Positions 6,625 through 12,802 of a stretch of DNA of 12,802 nt are shown here, piece by piece. The stretch comes from Flavobacteriaceae bacterium (GTDB lineage Bacteria > Bacteroidota > Bacteroidia > Flavobacteriales > Flavobacteriaceae), in contig PAYI01000040.1 in assembly GCA_002714815.1 (NCBI GenBank), positions 59,613 through 72,414 of the forward strand. Direction: 5' to 3'. Each line of letters begins with the position of its first letter. Within the stretch, counting starts at the first letter, position 1. A model generated the notes under the pieces. The model made no database searches and was not told where the DNA came from. It worked only from the letters and a program-made list of their open reading frames with translations. The translations under genes were made by a program, and so were the position numbers.

Positions 6625-8070
6625 ATGGCATATACTGAAGAAGAGTTAAAGAAAGAACTGGAAACTAAAGAATACGAATACGGTTTTTATACTGACATAG
6701 AGTCGGACACAATACCAGAGGGACTGAATGAAAAAACTATTCGAAAAATTTCAGAAAAAAAAGGAGAGCCTAAATGGATGACTCAGTGGCGTCTGGATGC
6801 TTATTCTAATTTTAAAGAAATGACAGAACCCAACTGGGCAAATGTCAACTATAACAAGCCCAACTTACAGGCCATTTCCTATTACTCAGCTCCCAAACAA
6901 AAACCTAAGTATGAAAGCCTTGACGAAGTTGATCCTGAATTGTTAAAGACTTTTGATAAGCTTGGCATATCATTAGAAGAACAAAAAAAACTTGCAGGGG
7001 TTGCTGTAGATATAGTAATGGACTCAGTTTCCGTGGCAACCACTTTTAAAGAAACTCTGGCTCAAAAAGGAATCATTTTTTGCTCTATATCAGAGGCTAT
7101 TAAAAATTATCCTGAATTAGTAAAAAAATACATTGGTACAGTTATCCCTCCCAAAGACAACTATTATGCGGCATTGAATAGTGCAGTTTTTACAGATGGC
7201 TCATTTTGTTACATTCCTAAGGGAGTTCGTTGCCCTATGGAACTGTCTACCTATTTTAGAATTAATCAAGCGGGTACAGGACAGTTTGAACGTACTTTAG
7301 TCATTGCAGACGAAGGAAGTTATGTAAGTTATTTGGAAGGTTGCACAGCACCATCAAGAGACGAAAATCAACTTCATGCAGCCGTTGTAGAACTTATAGC
7401 ACTTGATGATTCAGAAATAAAGTATTCTACAGTTCAAAATTGGTATCCTGGCGATAAAAAAGGAAAAGGAGGAGTTTTTAATTTTGTAACCAAAAGAGGA
7501 ATATGTCATAACCGTTCAAAAATATCTTGGACCCAAGTTGAAACAGGATCTGCAGTTACATGGAAATATCCATCATGTATATTGAAGGGGGATAATTCCA
7601 TTGGGGAATTTTACTCCATAGCAGTAACCAATAATTTACAACAAGCTGATACAGGCACAAAAATGGTACATCTAGGGAAAAACACACGGAGCACTATTAT
7701 ATCCAAGGGAATTTCTGCTGGGAAATCACAAAACAGCTATCGTGGTTTGGTTAAAGTAGGAGCACGAGCCAAAAATGCCAGAAATTTTTCTCAATGTGAT
7801 TCCTTACTGATGGGCAATAAATGTGGTGCTCATACATTTCCTTATATAGAAGCTAAAAATAATTCGGCACAAATAGAACACGAAGCCACAACAAGTAAAA
7901 TTGGTGAAGATCAAATTTTTTATTGCAATCAAAGGGGAATTGATACTGAAAAAGCAATTGCTTTGATAGTAAATGGATTTAGCAAAGAGGTTTTGAACAA
8001 ACTGCCTATGGAATTTGCTGTAGAAGCACAAAAACTTTTAGAAATTTCCCTTGAAGGTTCAGTGGGATAA
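6625..8070 (+). CDS. sufB: Fe-S cluster assembly scaffold protein SufB
   Basis: The 481-residue product is SufB, the scaffold subunit of the SufBC2D complex on which Fe-S clusters are built from SufE-delivered persulfide sulfur. The frame is open upstream to 6532, but the ATG at 6625 (MAYTEEEL) is the correct start: the upstream part lies inside sufA, and 481 residues is the normal size. The beta-helix core has family blocks such as DGSFCYIPKGVRCPMELSTYFRI (7195-7263), EGCTAPSRDENQLHAAVVE and NFSQCDSLLMGNKCGAHTFPY. Cys391 in SQCDS and Glu420 in EHEATTS line up by context with the E. coli SufB cluster-assembly residues Cys405 and Glu434 (recalled correspondence). The C-terminal helices end GFSKEVLNKLPMEFAVEAQKLL. 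No damage is seen. sufC follows after 11 bp. Confidence 0.97.
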   Translation: MAYTEEELKKELETKEYEYGFYTDIESDTIPEGLNEKTIRKISEKKGEPKWMTQWRLDAYSNFKEMTEPNWANVNYNKPNLQAISYYSAPKQKPKYESLDEVDPELLKTFDKLGISLEEQKKLAGVAVDIVMDSVSVATTFKETLAQKGIIFCSISEAIKNYPELVKKYIGTVIPPKDNYYAALNSAVFTDGSFCYIPKGVRCPMELSTYFRINQAGTGQFERTLVIADEGSYVSYLEGCTAPSRDENQLHAAVVELIALDDSEIKYSTVQNWYPGDKKGKGGVFNFVTKRGICHNRSKISWTQVETGSAVTWKYPSCILKGDNSIGEFYSIAVTNNLQQADTGTKMVHLGKNTRSTIISKGISAGKSQNSYRGLVKVGARAKNARNFSQCDSLLMGNKCGAHTFPYIEAKNNSAQIEHEATTSKIGEDQIFYCNQRGIDTEKAIALIVNGFSKEVLNKLPMEFAVEAQKLLEISLEGSVG

Positions 8071-8081
8071 AAAATAAATAA

Positions 8082-8828
8082 ATGTTAACTATTGAGAATT
8101 TACATGCCCAAGTAGATGGGAGAGCAATTTTAAAAGGCATTGATCTAGATGTTAAAGCAGGAGAAGTCCATGCTATTATGGGGCCAAATGGTTCTGGAAA
8201 GAGTACCTTATCTTCAGTGGTTGCTGGAAATGAGGACTATGAAGTAACTCAAGGCAAAATTTTGTTAAAAGGTAACGACTTAGCAGAATTAGATCCTGAA
8301 GAAAGAGCACACTTAGGAATTTTTCTATCTTTTCAATATCCTGTTGAAATACCAGGAGTTACTGTTACAAATTTTATTAAAACAGCCATCAATGCCAATC
8401 GAAAAGCACAAGGTTTGGATGAAATGCCAGCAAGTGATTTATTAAAAAAAATACGAGAAAAGTCTAAGATGCTTGATATTGATTCCAAATTTTTATCTCG
8501 ATCCCTAAACGAAGGGTTTTCAGGTGGTGAGAAAAAAAGAAATGAAATTTTTCAGATGGCTATGATGGAACCGATATTAGCAATTTTAGATGAAACAGAC
8601 TCAGGATTAGATATTGATGCATTAAAAATTGTTGCAAATGGAGTTAACAAATTCAAAGGGAAAAATAATTCAGTAATTGTTATAACCCACTATCAACGTT
8701 TGTTGGATTATATAATTCCTGATTTTGTTCATGTTATTTTTGATGGAAAAATTGTTAAATCAGGGACAAAAGAATTAGCACATGAGCTTGAAGCTAAGGG
8801 CTATGACTGGATTAAAGAATTAGCTTAA
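8082..8828 (+). CDS. sufC: Fe-S cluster assembly ATPase SufC
   Basis: The 248-residue product is the soluble ABC-type ATPase of the SufBC2D scaffold; it drives conformational change of SufB-SufD during cluster assembly and does not transport anything. Visible motifs are Walker A GPNGSGKST (34-42), the Q-loop SFQYPVEIPGVTVTNF (from 83; Gln85), the ABC signature FSGGEKKRNEI (146-156), Walker B LAILDETDSGLDIDAL (167-181) and the H-loop ITHYQRLL (His203). The FQYPVEIPGV and SGGEKKRNEI forms distinguish SufC from transporter ATPases. Length is normal. The stop codon abuts the sufD ATG with no gap, suggesting translational coupling. Confidence 0.97.
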   Translation: MLTIENLHAQVDGRAILKGIDLDVKAGEVHAIMGPNGSGKSTLSSVVAGNEDYEVTQGKILLKGNDLAELDPEERAHLGIFLSFQYPVEIPGVTVTNFIKTAINANRKAQGLDEMPASDLLKKIREKSKMLDIDSKFLSRSLNEGFSGGEKKRNEIFQMAMMEPILAILDETDSGLDIDALKIVANGVNKFKGKNNSVIVITHYQRLLDYIIPDFVHVIFDGKIVKSGTKELAHELEAKGYDWIKELA

Positions 8829-10145
8829 ATGGAGTTTAAAGAGAAATTAATTTCGTCTTATTTAGCATTTGAAGAGGATCTTGACCTTAACGATAGTGTC
8901 CATGAAACAAGAGCAAAAGCTTTAAAGATTTTTGAAGAAAAAGGATTTCCTACTAAAAAAGAAGAGGCATGGAAATACACGTCTTTAAATGCTTTAATAA
9001 ATAAAGATTATAATCTATTTCCAAAATCTGAGGTTAATATAGAGCTCAAAGACGTTAAGAAGTATTTTCTTTATGATACAGATACTTACAAAGTTATTTT
9101 TATTGACGGTATTTACAACCCATTTTTATCTAATACAACACATGATGGTTTAGATGTTTGTTTGATGTCTGCTGCATTGACAAAACCAAAATACCGTAAT
9201 TTAATTAATCAATATTTTAATAAAATTGCTCCGGTAGATGATAGTCTAACAGCTCTAAATACTTCCTATGCCAAAGAAGGAGCTTTCGTTTATATACCAA
9301 AAAAAACTGTTGCAGAAAAGCCTATTGAGATTATACATTTCTCGTCTGGAGATGAGGATGCACTTTGGTTACAACCAAGAAATTTGATAGTAGTTGATAA
9401 AAACTCTCAAGTACAAATTATCGAGCGTCATCAGAGCTTAAAAAAACATTCTTTGGTGACTAATAGCGTATCTGAAATTTATGTTCACGAGGAAGCTTTT
9501 TTAGATTATTACAAATTACAAAATGATTTACCTTCAGCTTCTTTAATTGATAATACTTACATTAAACAAGAAAAGAACAGCCATGCAAGTGTTCACACTT
9601 TTGCATTAGGAGGTAAATTAATTAGGAATAACTTAAGATATTTTCATAGAGGAGAACACATTCTATCTACTTTAAAAGGTGTTACTATTTTAGAGGGTAA
9701 TCAACATGTTGACCATTCTACTTTGGTTCATCACTCACATCCAAACTGTGAAAGCCATCAGGATTATAAAGGTATTTTTGCAGAGCGTTCTGAAGGTGTG
9801 TTTAATGGACAAATTCTGGTGGATAAAATTGCGCAAAAAACAAATGCTTTTCAACAAAATAACAACATTCTTATAGATGATAAGGCAACAGTAAATAGTA
9901 AGCCCCAACTTGAAATATTTGCTGATGATGTTAAATGTTCTCATGGTTGTACCATTGGGCAAATGAATGAAGAGGCTTTATTCTATCTAAGAACCAGAGG
10001 GATTCCAAAAAAAGAAGCAAAAGCATTAATGACCTATGCTTTTGCAAATAATATTCTAGAAAGCGTTCAATTACCTTCCTTAAAAAAAAGAATTAACGGA
10101 CAGATTGCTAGAAAACTTGGTGTGAACCTTGGATTTGAACTGTGA
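8829..10145 (+). CDS. sufD: Fe-S cluster assembly protein SufD
   Basis: The 438-residue product is SufD, a paralogue of SufB that pairs with it in SufBC2D and is linked to iron acquisition during assembly. The N-terminal helical part contains FPTKKEEAWKYTSL (40-53), a SufD hallmark. The beta-helix core follows, with GAFVYIPKKT (151-160), LRYFHRGEHILSTLKG (269-284) and DHSTLVHHSHPNCESHQDYKGIFAE. The C-terminal block KCSHGCTIGQMNEEALFYLRTRG includes His372, which by context matches the E. coli SufD His360 needed for cluster assembly. Length is within the family range. The ATG directly follows the sufC stop, and the TGA stop overlaps the sufS ATG by one base. Confidence 0.96.
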   Translation: MEFKEKLISSYLAFEEDLDLNDSVHETRAKALKIFEEKGFPTKKEEAWKYTSLNALINKDYNLFPKSEVNIELKDVKKYFLYDTDTYKVIFIDGIYNPFLSNTTHDGLDVCLMSAALTKPKYRNLINQYFNKIAPVDDSLTALNTSYAKEGAFVYIPKKTVAEKPIEIIHFSSGDEDALWLQPRNLIVVDKNSQVQIIERHQSLKKHSLVTNSVSEIYVHEEAFLDYYKLQNDLPSASLIDNTYIKQEKNSHASVHTFALGGKLIRNNLRYFHRGEHILSTLKGVTILEGNQHVDHSTLVHHSHPNCESHQDYKGIFAERSEGVFNGQILVDKIAQKTNAFQQNNNILIDDKATVNSKPQLEIFADDVKCSHGCTIGQMNEEALFYLRTRGIPKKEAKALMTYAFANNILESVQLPSLKKRINGQIARKLGVNLGFEL

Positions 10146-11359
10146 TGATAGACATAAAGAAAATACGAGAGGATTTTCCTATATTAAATAGAAAAGTTAA
10201 CGGCCATGATCTTGTATATTTTGATAATGCAGCTACCTCTCAAACTCCTAAGCAGGTCATTGATGTTATTGTAGACTATTATAGTCGTTTTAATTCCAAT
10301 ATTCACCGTGGTGTTCACAAACTTAGTCAAGAGGCTACAGATGCCTACGAAGAAGCCAGAATTAAAATTCAAAAGCACTTTAATGTAGCACATCCTTATG
10401 AAATTATCCTCACAGCTGGAAGTACTGAAAGTATTAATATAATTGCTTCTGGTTACAGTAATCTTTTAAATCCAAGAGATGAAGTTATTATTTCAGCTCT
10501 TGAACACCATTCTAATATAGTCCCATGGCAAATGATGTGTGAAAAAACAGGAGCTAAATTGAAAGTGATTCCAATGACTTTAGAGGGGACCTTAGACATG
10601 AGAGCTTACGAAAGCATATTGAGTTCTAATACAAAATTGGTTTTTGTCAATCATGTTTCAAATGCCTTAGGCACAATAAATCCAATTAAAGAAATAATTT
10701 GTAAAGCCCATGAGCAAGGAGCACATGTTTTGATTGATGGTGCGCAAGCCTGTCCTCACATCAAACCCGACCTACAAGATCTAGATGTAGATTTTTATGT
10801 GACCTCGGCTCATAAGCTTTGTGGCCCAACCGGGATTGGTATGCTTTATGGCAAGGAGGAATTCTTAAGAGCTTTACCGCCCTATCAAGGTGGAGGGGAA
10901 ATGATATCTTCAGTGACCTTTGAAAAAACAACATATGCAGATCTTCCTCATAAATTTGAAGCAGGAACACCAAATATCGCTGGAGGAATTGCATTTGGGA
11001 CAGCTTTAGACTATATGAATGAAATAGGGTTTGATGCCATAGCAGCATATGAAGCAGAACTTTTAGAATATGCCACTAATGCTCTCCAAAAAATTGACGG
11101 AATAAAAATATATGGAGAAAGCTTACATAAAACTGCAGTAATTTCATTTAATGTTAGTAATATTCATCCTTACGATTTGGGGAGTATATTAGATCAAATG
11201 GGTATTGCTGTTCGAACTGGACATCATTGTGCGCAACCTATAATGGACTTTTTTGAAATTCCAGGAACCGTTCGGGCCTCATTTTCTTTTTACAATACTT
11301 TTAAAGAGATAGACCGGATGTTAACTGGAATCCACAAAGCAGTCAAGATGTTGCAATAA
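10145..11359 (+). CDS. sufS: Cysteine desulfurase SufS (class II, PLP-dependent)
   Basis: The 404-residue product is the group II cysteine desulfurase of the SUF system, converting cysteine to alanine and holding the sulfur as a persulfide for transfer to SufE. Domains are those of fold-type I aminotransferases: FDNAATSQTP (26-35), NIHRGVHKLSQEAT (52-65), TAGSTESIN (90-98), EHHSNIVPW (120-128), LIDGAQACPH (197-206), the PLP-lysine site SAHKLCGPTGIGMLYG (Lys224) and RTGHHCAQPIM with the persulfide cysteine Cys362. RxGHHCAxP is the group II signature. An in-frame GTG at 10142 would add one residue, but the ATG at 10145 makes a typical TGATG stop/start overlap with sufD and is preferred. It is 16 bp before sufE. 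Confidence 0.96.
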   Translation: MIDIKKIREDFPILNRKVNGHDLVYFDNAATSQTPKQVIDVIVDYYSRFNSNIHRGVHKLSQEATDAYEEARIKIQKHFNVAHPYEIILTAGSTESINIIASGYSNLLNPRDEVIISALEHHSNIVPWQMMCEKTGAKLKVIPMTLEGTLDMRAYESILSSNTKLVFVNHVSNALGTINPIKEIICKAHEQGAHVLIDGAQACPHIKPDLQDLDVDFYVTSAHKLCGPTGIGMLYGKEEFLRALPPYQGGGEMISSVTFEKTTYADLPHKFEAGTPNIAGGIAFGTALDYMNEIGFDAIAAYEAELLEYATNALQKIDGIKIYGESLHKTAVISFNVSNIHPYDLGSILDQMGIAVRTGHHCAQPIMDFFEIPGTVRASFSFYNTFKEIDRMLTGIHKAVKMLQ

Positions 11360-11375
11360 TTTAATATTTTTAGGT

Positions 11376-11801
11376 GTGAAAACTATAGAAGTCATACAAA
11401 AAGAGATTATAGAAGAGTTTGCCCTTTTTGAGGATTGGACCCAACGATATGAATATATGATAGATTTGGGGAAATCACTTCCTTTAATTGATAACAAATA
11501 CAAAAATGAAGATCATATAATTAAAGGATGTCAGAGTAAAGTATGGATCCATGCAGCATTAAATGATCAGATGATAAAATTCACAGCAGATAGTGATGCT
11601 ATAATTACCAAAGGGATTATAGCTATTTTAATCCGTGTTTTTTCAAACCAACCTCCAGAGGCAATATTAAAAGCTAATACAGATTTTATCAATGAGATCG
11701 GTCTTAAGGAGCATTTATCCCCAACTCGTGCAAATGGATTAGTATCAATGATTAAACAAATTAAAATGTACGCGATAGTTTATCAAACACAATTGAATTA
11801 A
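11376..11801 (+). CDS. sufE: Sulfur acceptor protein SufE
   Basis: The 141-residue product is SufE, which takes persulfide sulfur from SufS, stimulates its desulfurase activity and delivers sulfur to SufB. The family core is intact: EEFALFEDWTQRYEYMIDLGKSLP (13-36), then KNEDHIIKGCQSKVWIHA with the acceptor Cys52, and the LSPTRANGLVSMI helix near the C-terminus. The start is a GTG at 11376; the next in-frame ATG (residue 28) would remove the conserved N-terminal helix, so the GTG is the likely start and is unusual beside the ATG starts of its neighbours. Length is normal. The position between sufS and sufT fits its role. Confidence 0.95.
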   Translation: MKTIEVIQKEIIEEFALFEDWTQRYEYMIDLGKSLPLIDNKYKNEDHIIKGCQSKVWIHAALNDQMIKFTADSDAIITKGIIAILIRVFSNQPPEAILKANTDFINEIGLKEHLSPTRANGLVSMIKQIKMYAIVYQTQLN

Positions 11802-11818
11802 AATTTATTTCAGAAATA

Positions 11819-12130
11819 ATGGATACAACAAATCTAGGAGAAAAAATTGTCAGTGTTTTAAAAACTATTTTTGATCCAGAAATACCAGTAGATATTTACG
11901 AATTAGGACTGATTTATGATGTTCTTGTCAATGAGGATTTTGAGGTTAAAATTTTGATGACTTTGACTACACCTAATTGCCCTGTAGCAGAAACACTTCC
12001 AATGGAAGTAGAAGAAAAAGTTAAATCTTTAGATGAGGTTAAATCTGCTGAGGTGGAGATTACTTTTGACCCCCCTTGGACTCAAGATTTGATGAGTGAA
12101 GAGGCAAAATTAGAACTAGGAATGCTTTAA
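11819..12130 (+). CDS. sufT: SufT-type MIP18/DUF59 Fe-S assembly protein
   Basis: The 103-residue product is a stand-alone MIP18 (DUF59) domain protein of the type found in SUF operons (SufT), implicated in maturation of Fe-S proteins. Family blocks are FDPEIPVDIYELGLIYDV (18-35) and MTLTTPNCPVAETLPMEVEEKV (47-68), including the conserved reactive Cys54, and ITFDPPWTQDLMSEEAK near the C-terminus. It has no MRP/NBP35 ATPase domain and no long N-terminal extension. PaaD-like proteins share the fold, but the suf context and short length favour SufT. It starts 17 bp after sufE and ends 2 bp before the DUF2480 gene. Confidence 0.9.
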   Translation: MDTTNLGEKIVSVLKTIFDPEIPVDIYELGLIYDVLVNEDFEVKILMTLTTPNCPVAETLPMEVEEKVKSLDEVKSAEVEITFDPPWTQDLMSEEAKLELGML

Positions 12131-12132
12131 TT

Positions 12133-12642
12133 ATGCATGAACCAATTGTTAATAAAGTAGCAAGTAGTCCTTTAGTCACCATAGATATAAATAATTACAA
12201 GGCAGAAGGTCCCAGAACTTTTATCGATGTTTCTCAATGGTTGGAAGAAGCTTCTATTCTCCGGGAGAAGCCCTTTAGAGCTAGACTTAAACAACACGAT
12301 TGGCACCAATACACTAATCACCATATTGCTTTAGACTGTACTTCAGAGAGTATCTTACCCGCATGGGCTAGCCTATTGGTTACTTCTTACTTAAGCCCTA
12401 TTTCAAAAACAGTTGTCTTTGGAAGTTTGAAAGATCTAGAAAAGCATCTTTTTTTAAATGCTATTAACAAAATAGATCTAAATCAATTTAGAGATAAACC
12501 TTTAATTATTAAGGGTTGTTCTGATTCTAATATTCCAGAAGACGCATATATACAACTTCTGAAACGACTACAGACAGTGGCCAAAAGTTTGTTTTATGGG
12601 GAGGCCTGTTCTTCCGTACCTTTATGGAAGGCAAACAAATAA
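12133..12642 (+). CDS. DUF2480 family protein, function unknown, in suf operon
   Basis: The 169-residue product matches from memory the DUF2480 family, largely confined to Bacteroidota and of unknown function. Recognisable blocks are IVNKVASSPLVTIDINNY (5-22), FIDVSQWLEEASILREKPFR (30-49), HDWHQY (55-60), LDCTSESILPAWASLLV (67-83), KTVVFGSLKDLE (92-103), PLIIKGCSDSNIPEDAY (123-139) and SLFYGEACSSVPLWK (152-166). It has no signal peptide or membrane segment, so it is probably cytoplasmic. Three cysteines (69, 129, 159) all sit in blocks that look conserved, as do His55-Asp56-Trp57. That could mean metal or cluster binding, but this is inference. It starts 2 bp after sufT, so it is almost surely co-transcribed with the suf genes. 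Confidence 0.88.
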   Translation: MHEPIVNKVASSPLVTIDINNYKAEGPRTFIDVSQWLEEASILREKPFRARLKQHDWHQYTNHHIALDCTSESILPAWASLLVTSYLSPISKTVVFGSLKDLEKHLFLNAINKIDLNQFRDKPLIIKGCSDSNIPEDAYIQLLKRLQTVAKSLFYGEACSSVPLWKANK

Positions 12643-12802
12643 AGGTGAATACAAGAAAACCAAAAATTTTGATTTTCACTTATTACTGGCCTCCCTCTGG
12701 AGGATCTGGAGTACAGAGGTGGATGTACTTTGCAAAATATTTAAAACAATTGCATTATGAGCCAATAATTATTACTGTTAATGAATCCCAAGCATCCTAT
12801 CC
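12624..12802 (+). CDS. Glycosyltransferase (family 4-like), N-terminal part, runs off window
   Basis: The first 59 codons of a gene that continues past the window end. The N-terminus reads KPKILIFTYYWPPSGGSGVQRW, then FAKYLKQLHYEPIIITVN. This is the first Rossmann-like strand and the glycine-rich PPSGGSGVQRW loop typical of GT4-type (GT-B fold) glycosyltransferases of Bacteroidota, which act in the cytoplasm on surface polysaccharide precursors. Two starts are possible: an ATG at 12624, overlapping the DUF2480 gene by 19 bases, or an in-frame GTG at 12645, two bases after its stop. The second leaves a more normal N-terminus (VNTRKPKIL), the first has the commoner start codon. The donor, acceptor and pathway cannot be judged from this fragment. 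Confidence 0.75.
   Translation, partial: MEGKQIKVNTRKPKILIFTYYWPPSGGSGVQRWMYFAKYLKQLHYEPIIITVNESQASY

Noticed and set aside
9735..9962. Minus-strand open frames inside sufD and elsewhere in the suf genes (for example 7804-8031, 10184-10393, 10761-11048)
   Set aside because: Each lies wholly within a well-conserved plus-strand gene, and none encodes a recognisable protein.

Overview
The window looks like chromosomal DNA of a member of the Bacteroidota, most likely a Flavobacteriia/Flavobacteriaceae-type bacterium. Four things point there: low G+C with A/T-rich codon use; almost no Shine-Dalgarno sequences; a good match to the Bacteroidota -7 promoter element (TAnnTTTG) before the suf genes; and lineage-typical genes (a DUF2480 protein at the end of a SUF operon, a choice-of-anchor B lipoprotein, a bacterial CrtY-type lycopene cyclase). 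The genus cannot be told from the sequence.

Layout. Positions 1-423 hold the 3' end of a polyprenyl diphosphate synthase. It converges on a minus-strand lycopene beta-cyclase gene (420-1574), and the two stop codons share one TTAA. Together they suggest an isoprenoid/carotenoid locus whose other genes are not in view. A ZIP-family metal transporter (1658-2473, +) converges on thiL, thiamine-monophosphate kinase (2477-3523, -). Two plus-strand lipoprotein genes follow, separated by one base. The first is a choice-of-anchor B/LVIVD-repeat protein whose CSKEE sequence after the lipobox cysteine resembles a Bacteroidota surface-export signal. The second is built of about seven repeats consistent with a seven-bladed beta-propeller.

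From 6285 to 12642 lies a compact SUF iron-sulfur cluster operon in the order sufA-sufB-sufC-sufD-sufS-sufE-sufT-DUF2480, with gaps of 17 bp or less. SufS and SufE supply persulfide sulfur, SufBCD is the scaffold/ATPase, SufA is an A-type carrier, and SufT (MIP18/DUF59) is a maturation factor. The DUF2480 protein has no known function but is tightly packed at the end of the operon. The window closes with the 5' end of a family-4-like glycosyltransferase gene that may overlap the DUF2480 gene.

No RNA genes, insertion sequences, CRISPR arrays, phage genes or defence genes were seen, and no gap between genes exceeds about 100 bp. Most of the window is ordinary housekeeping sequence. The least explained items are the DUF2480 member of the suf operon and the pair of propeller lipoproteins. 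I did not find clear evidence of a wholly new system.
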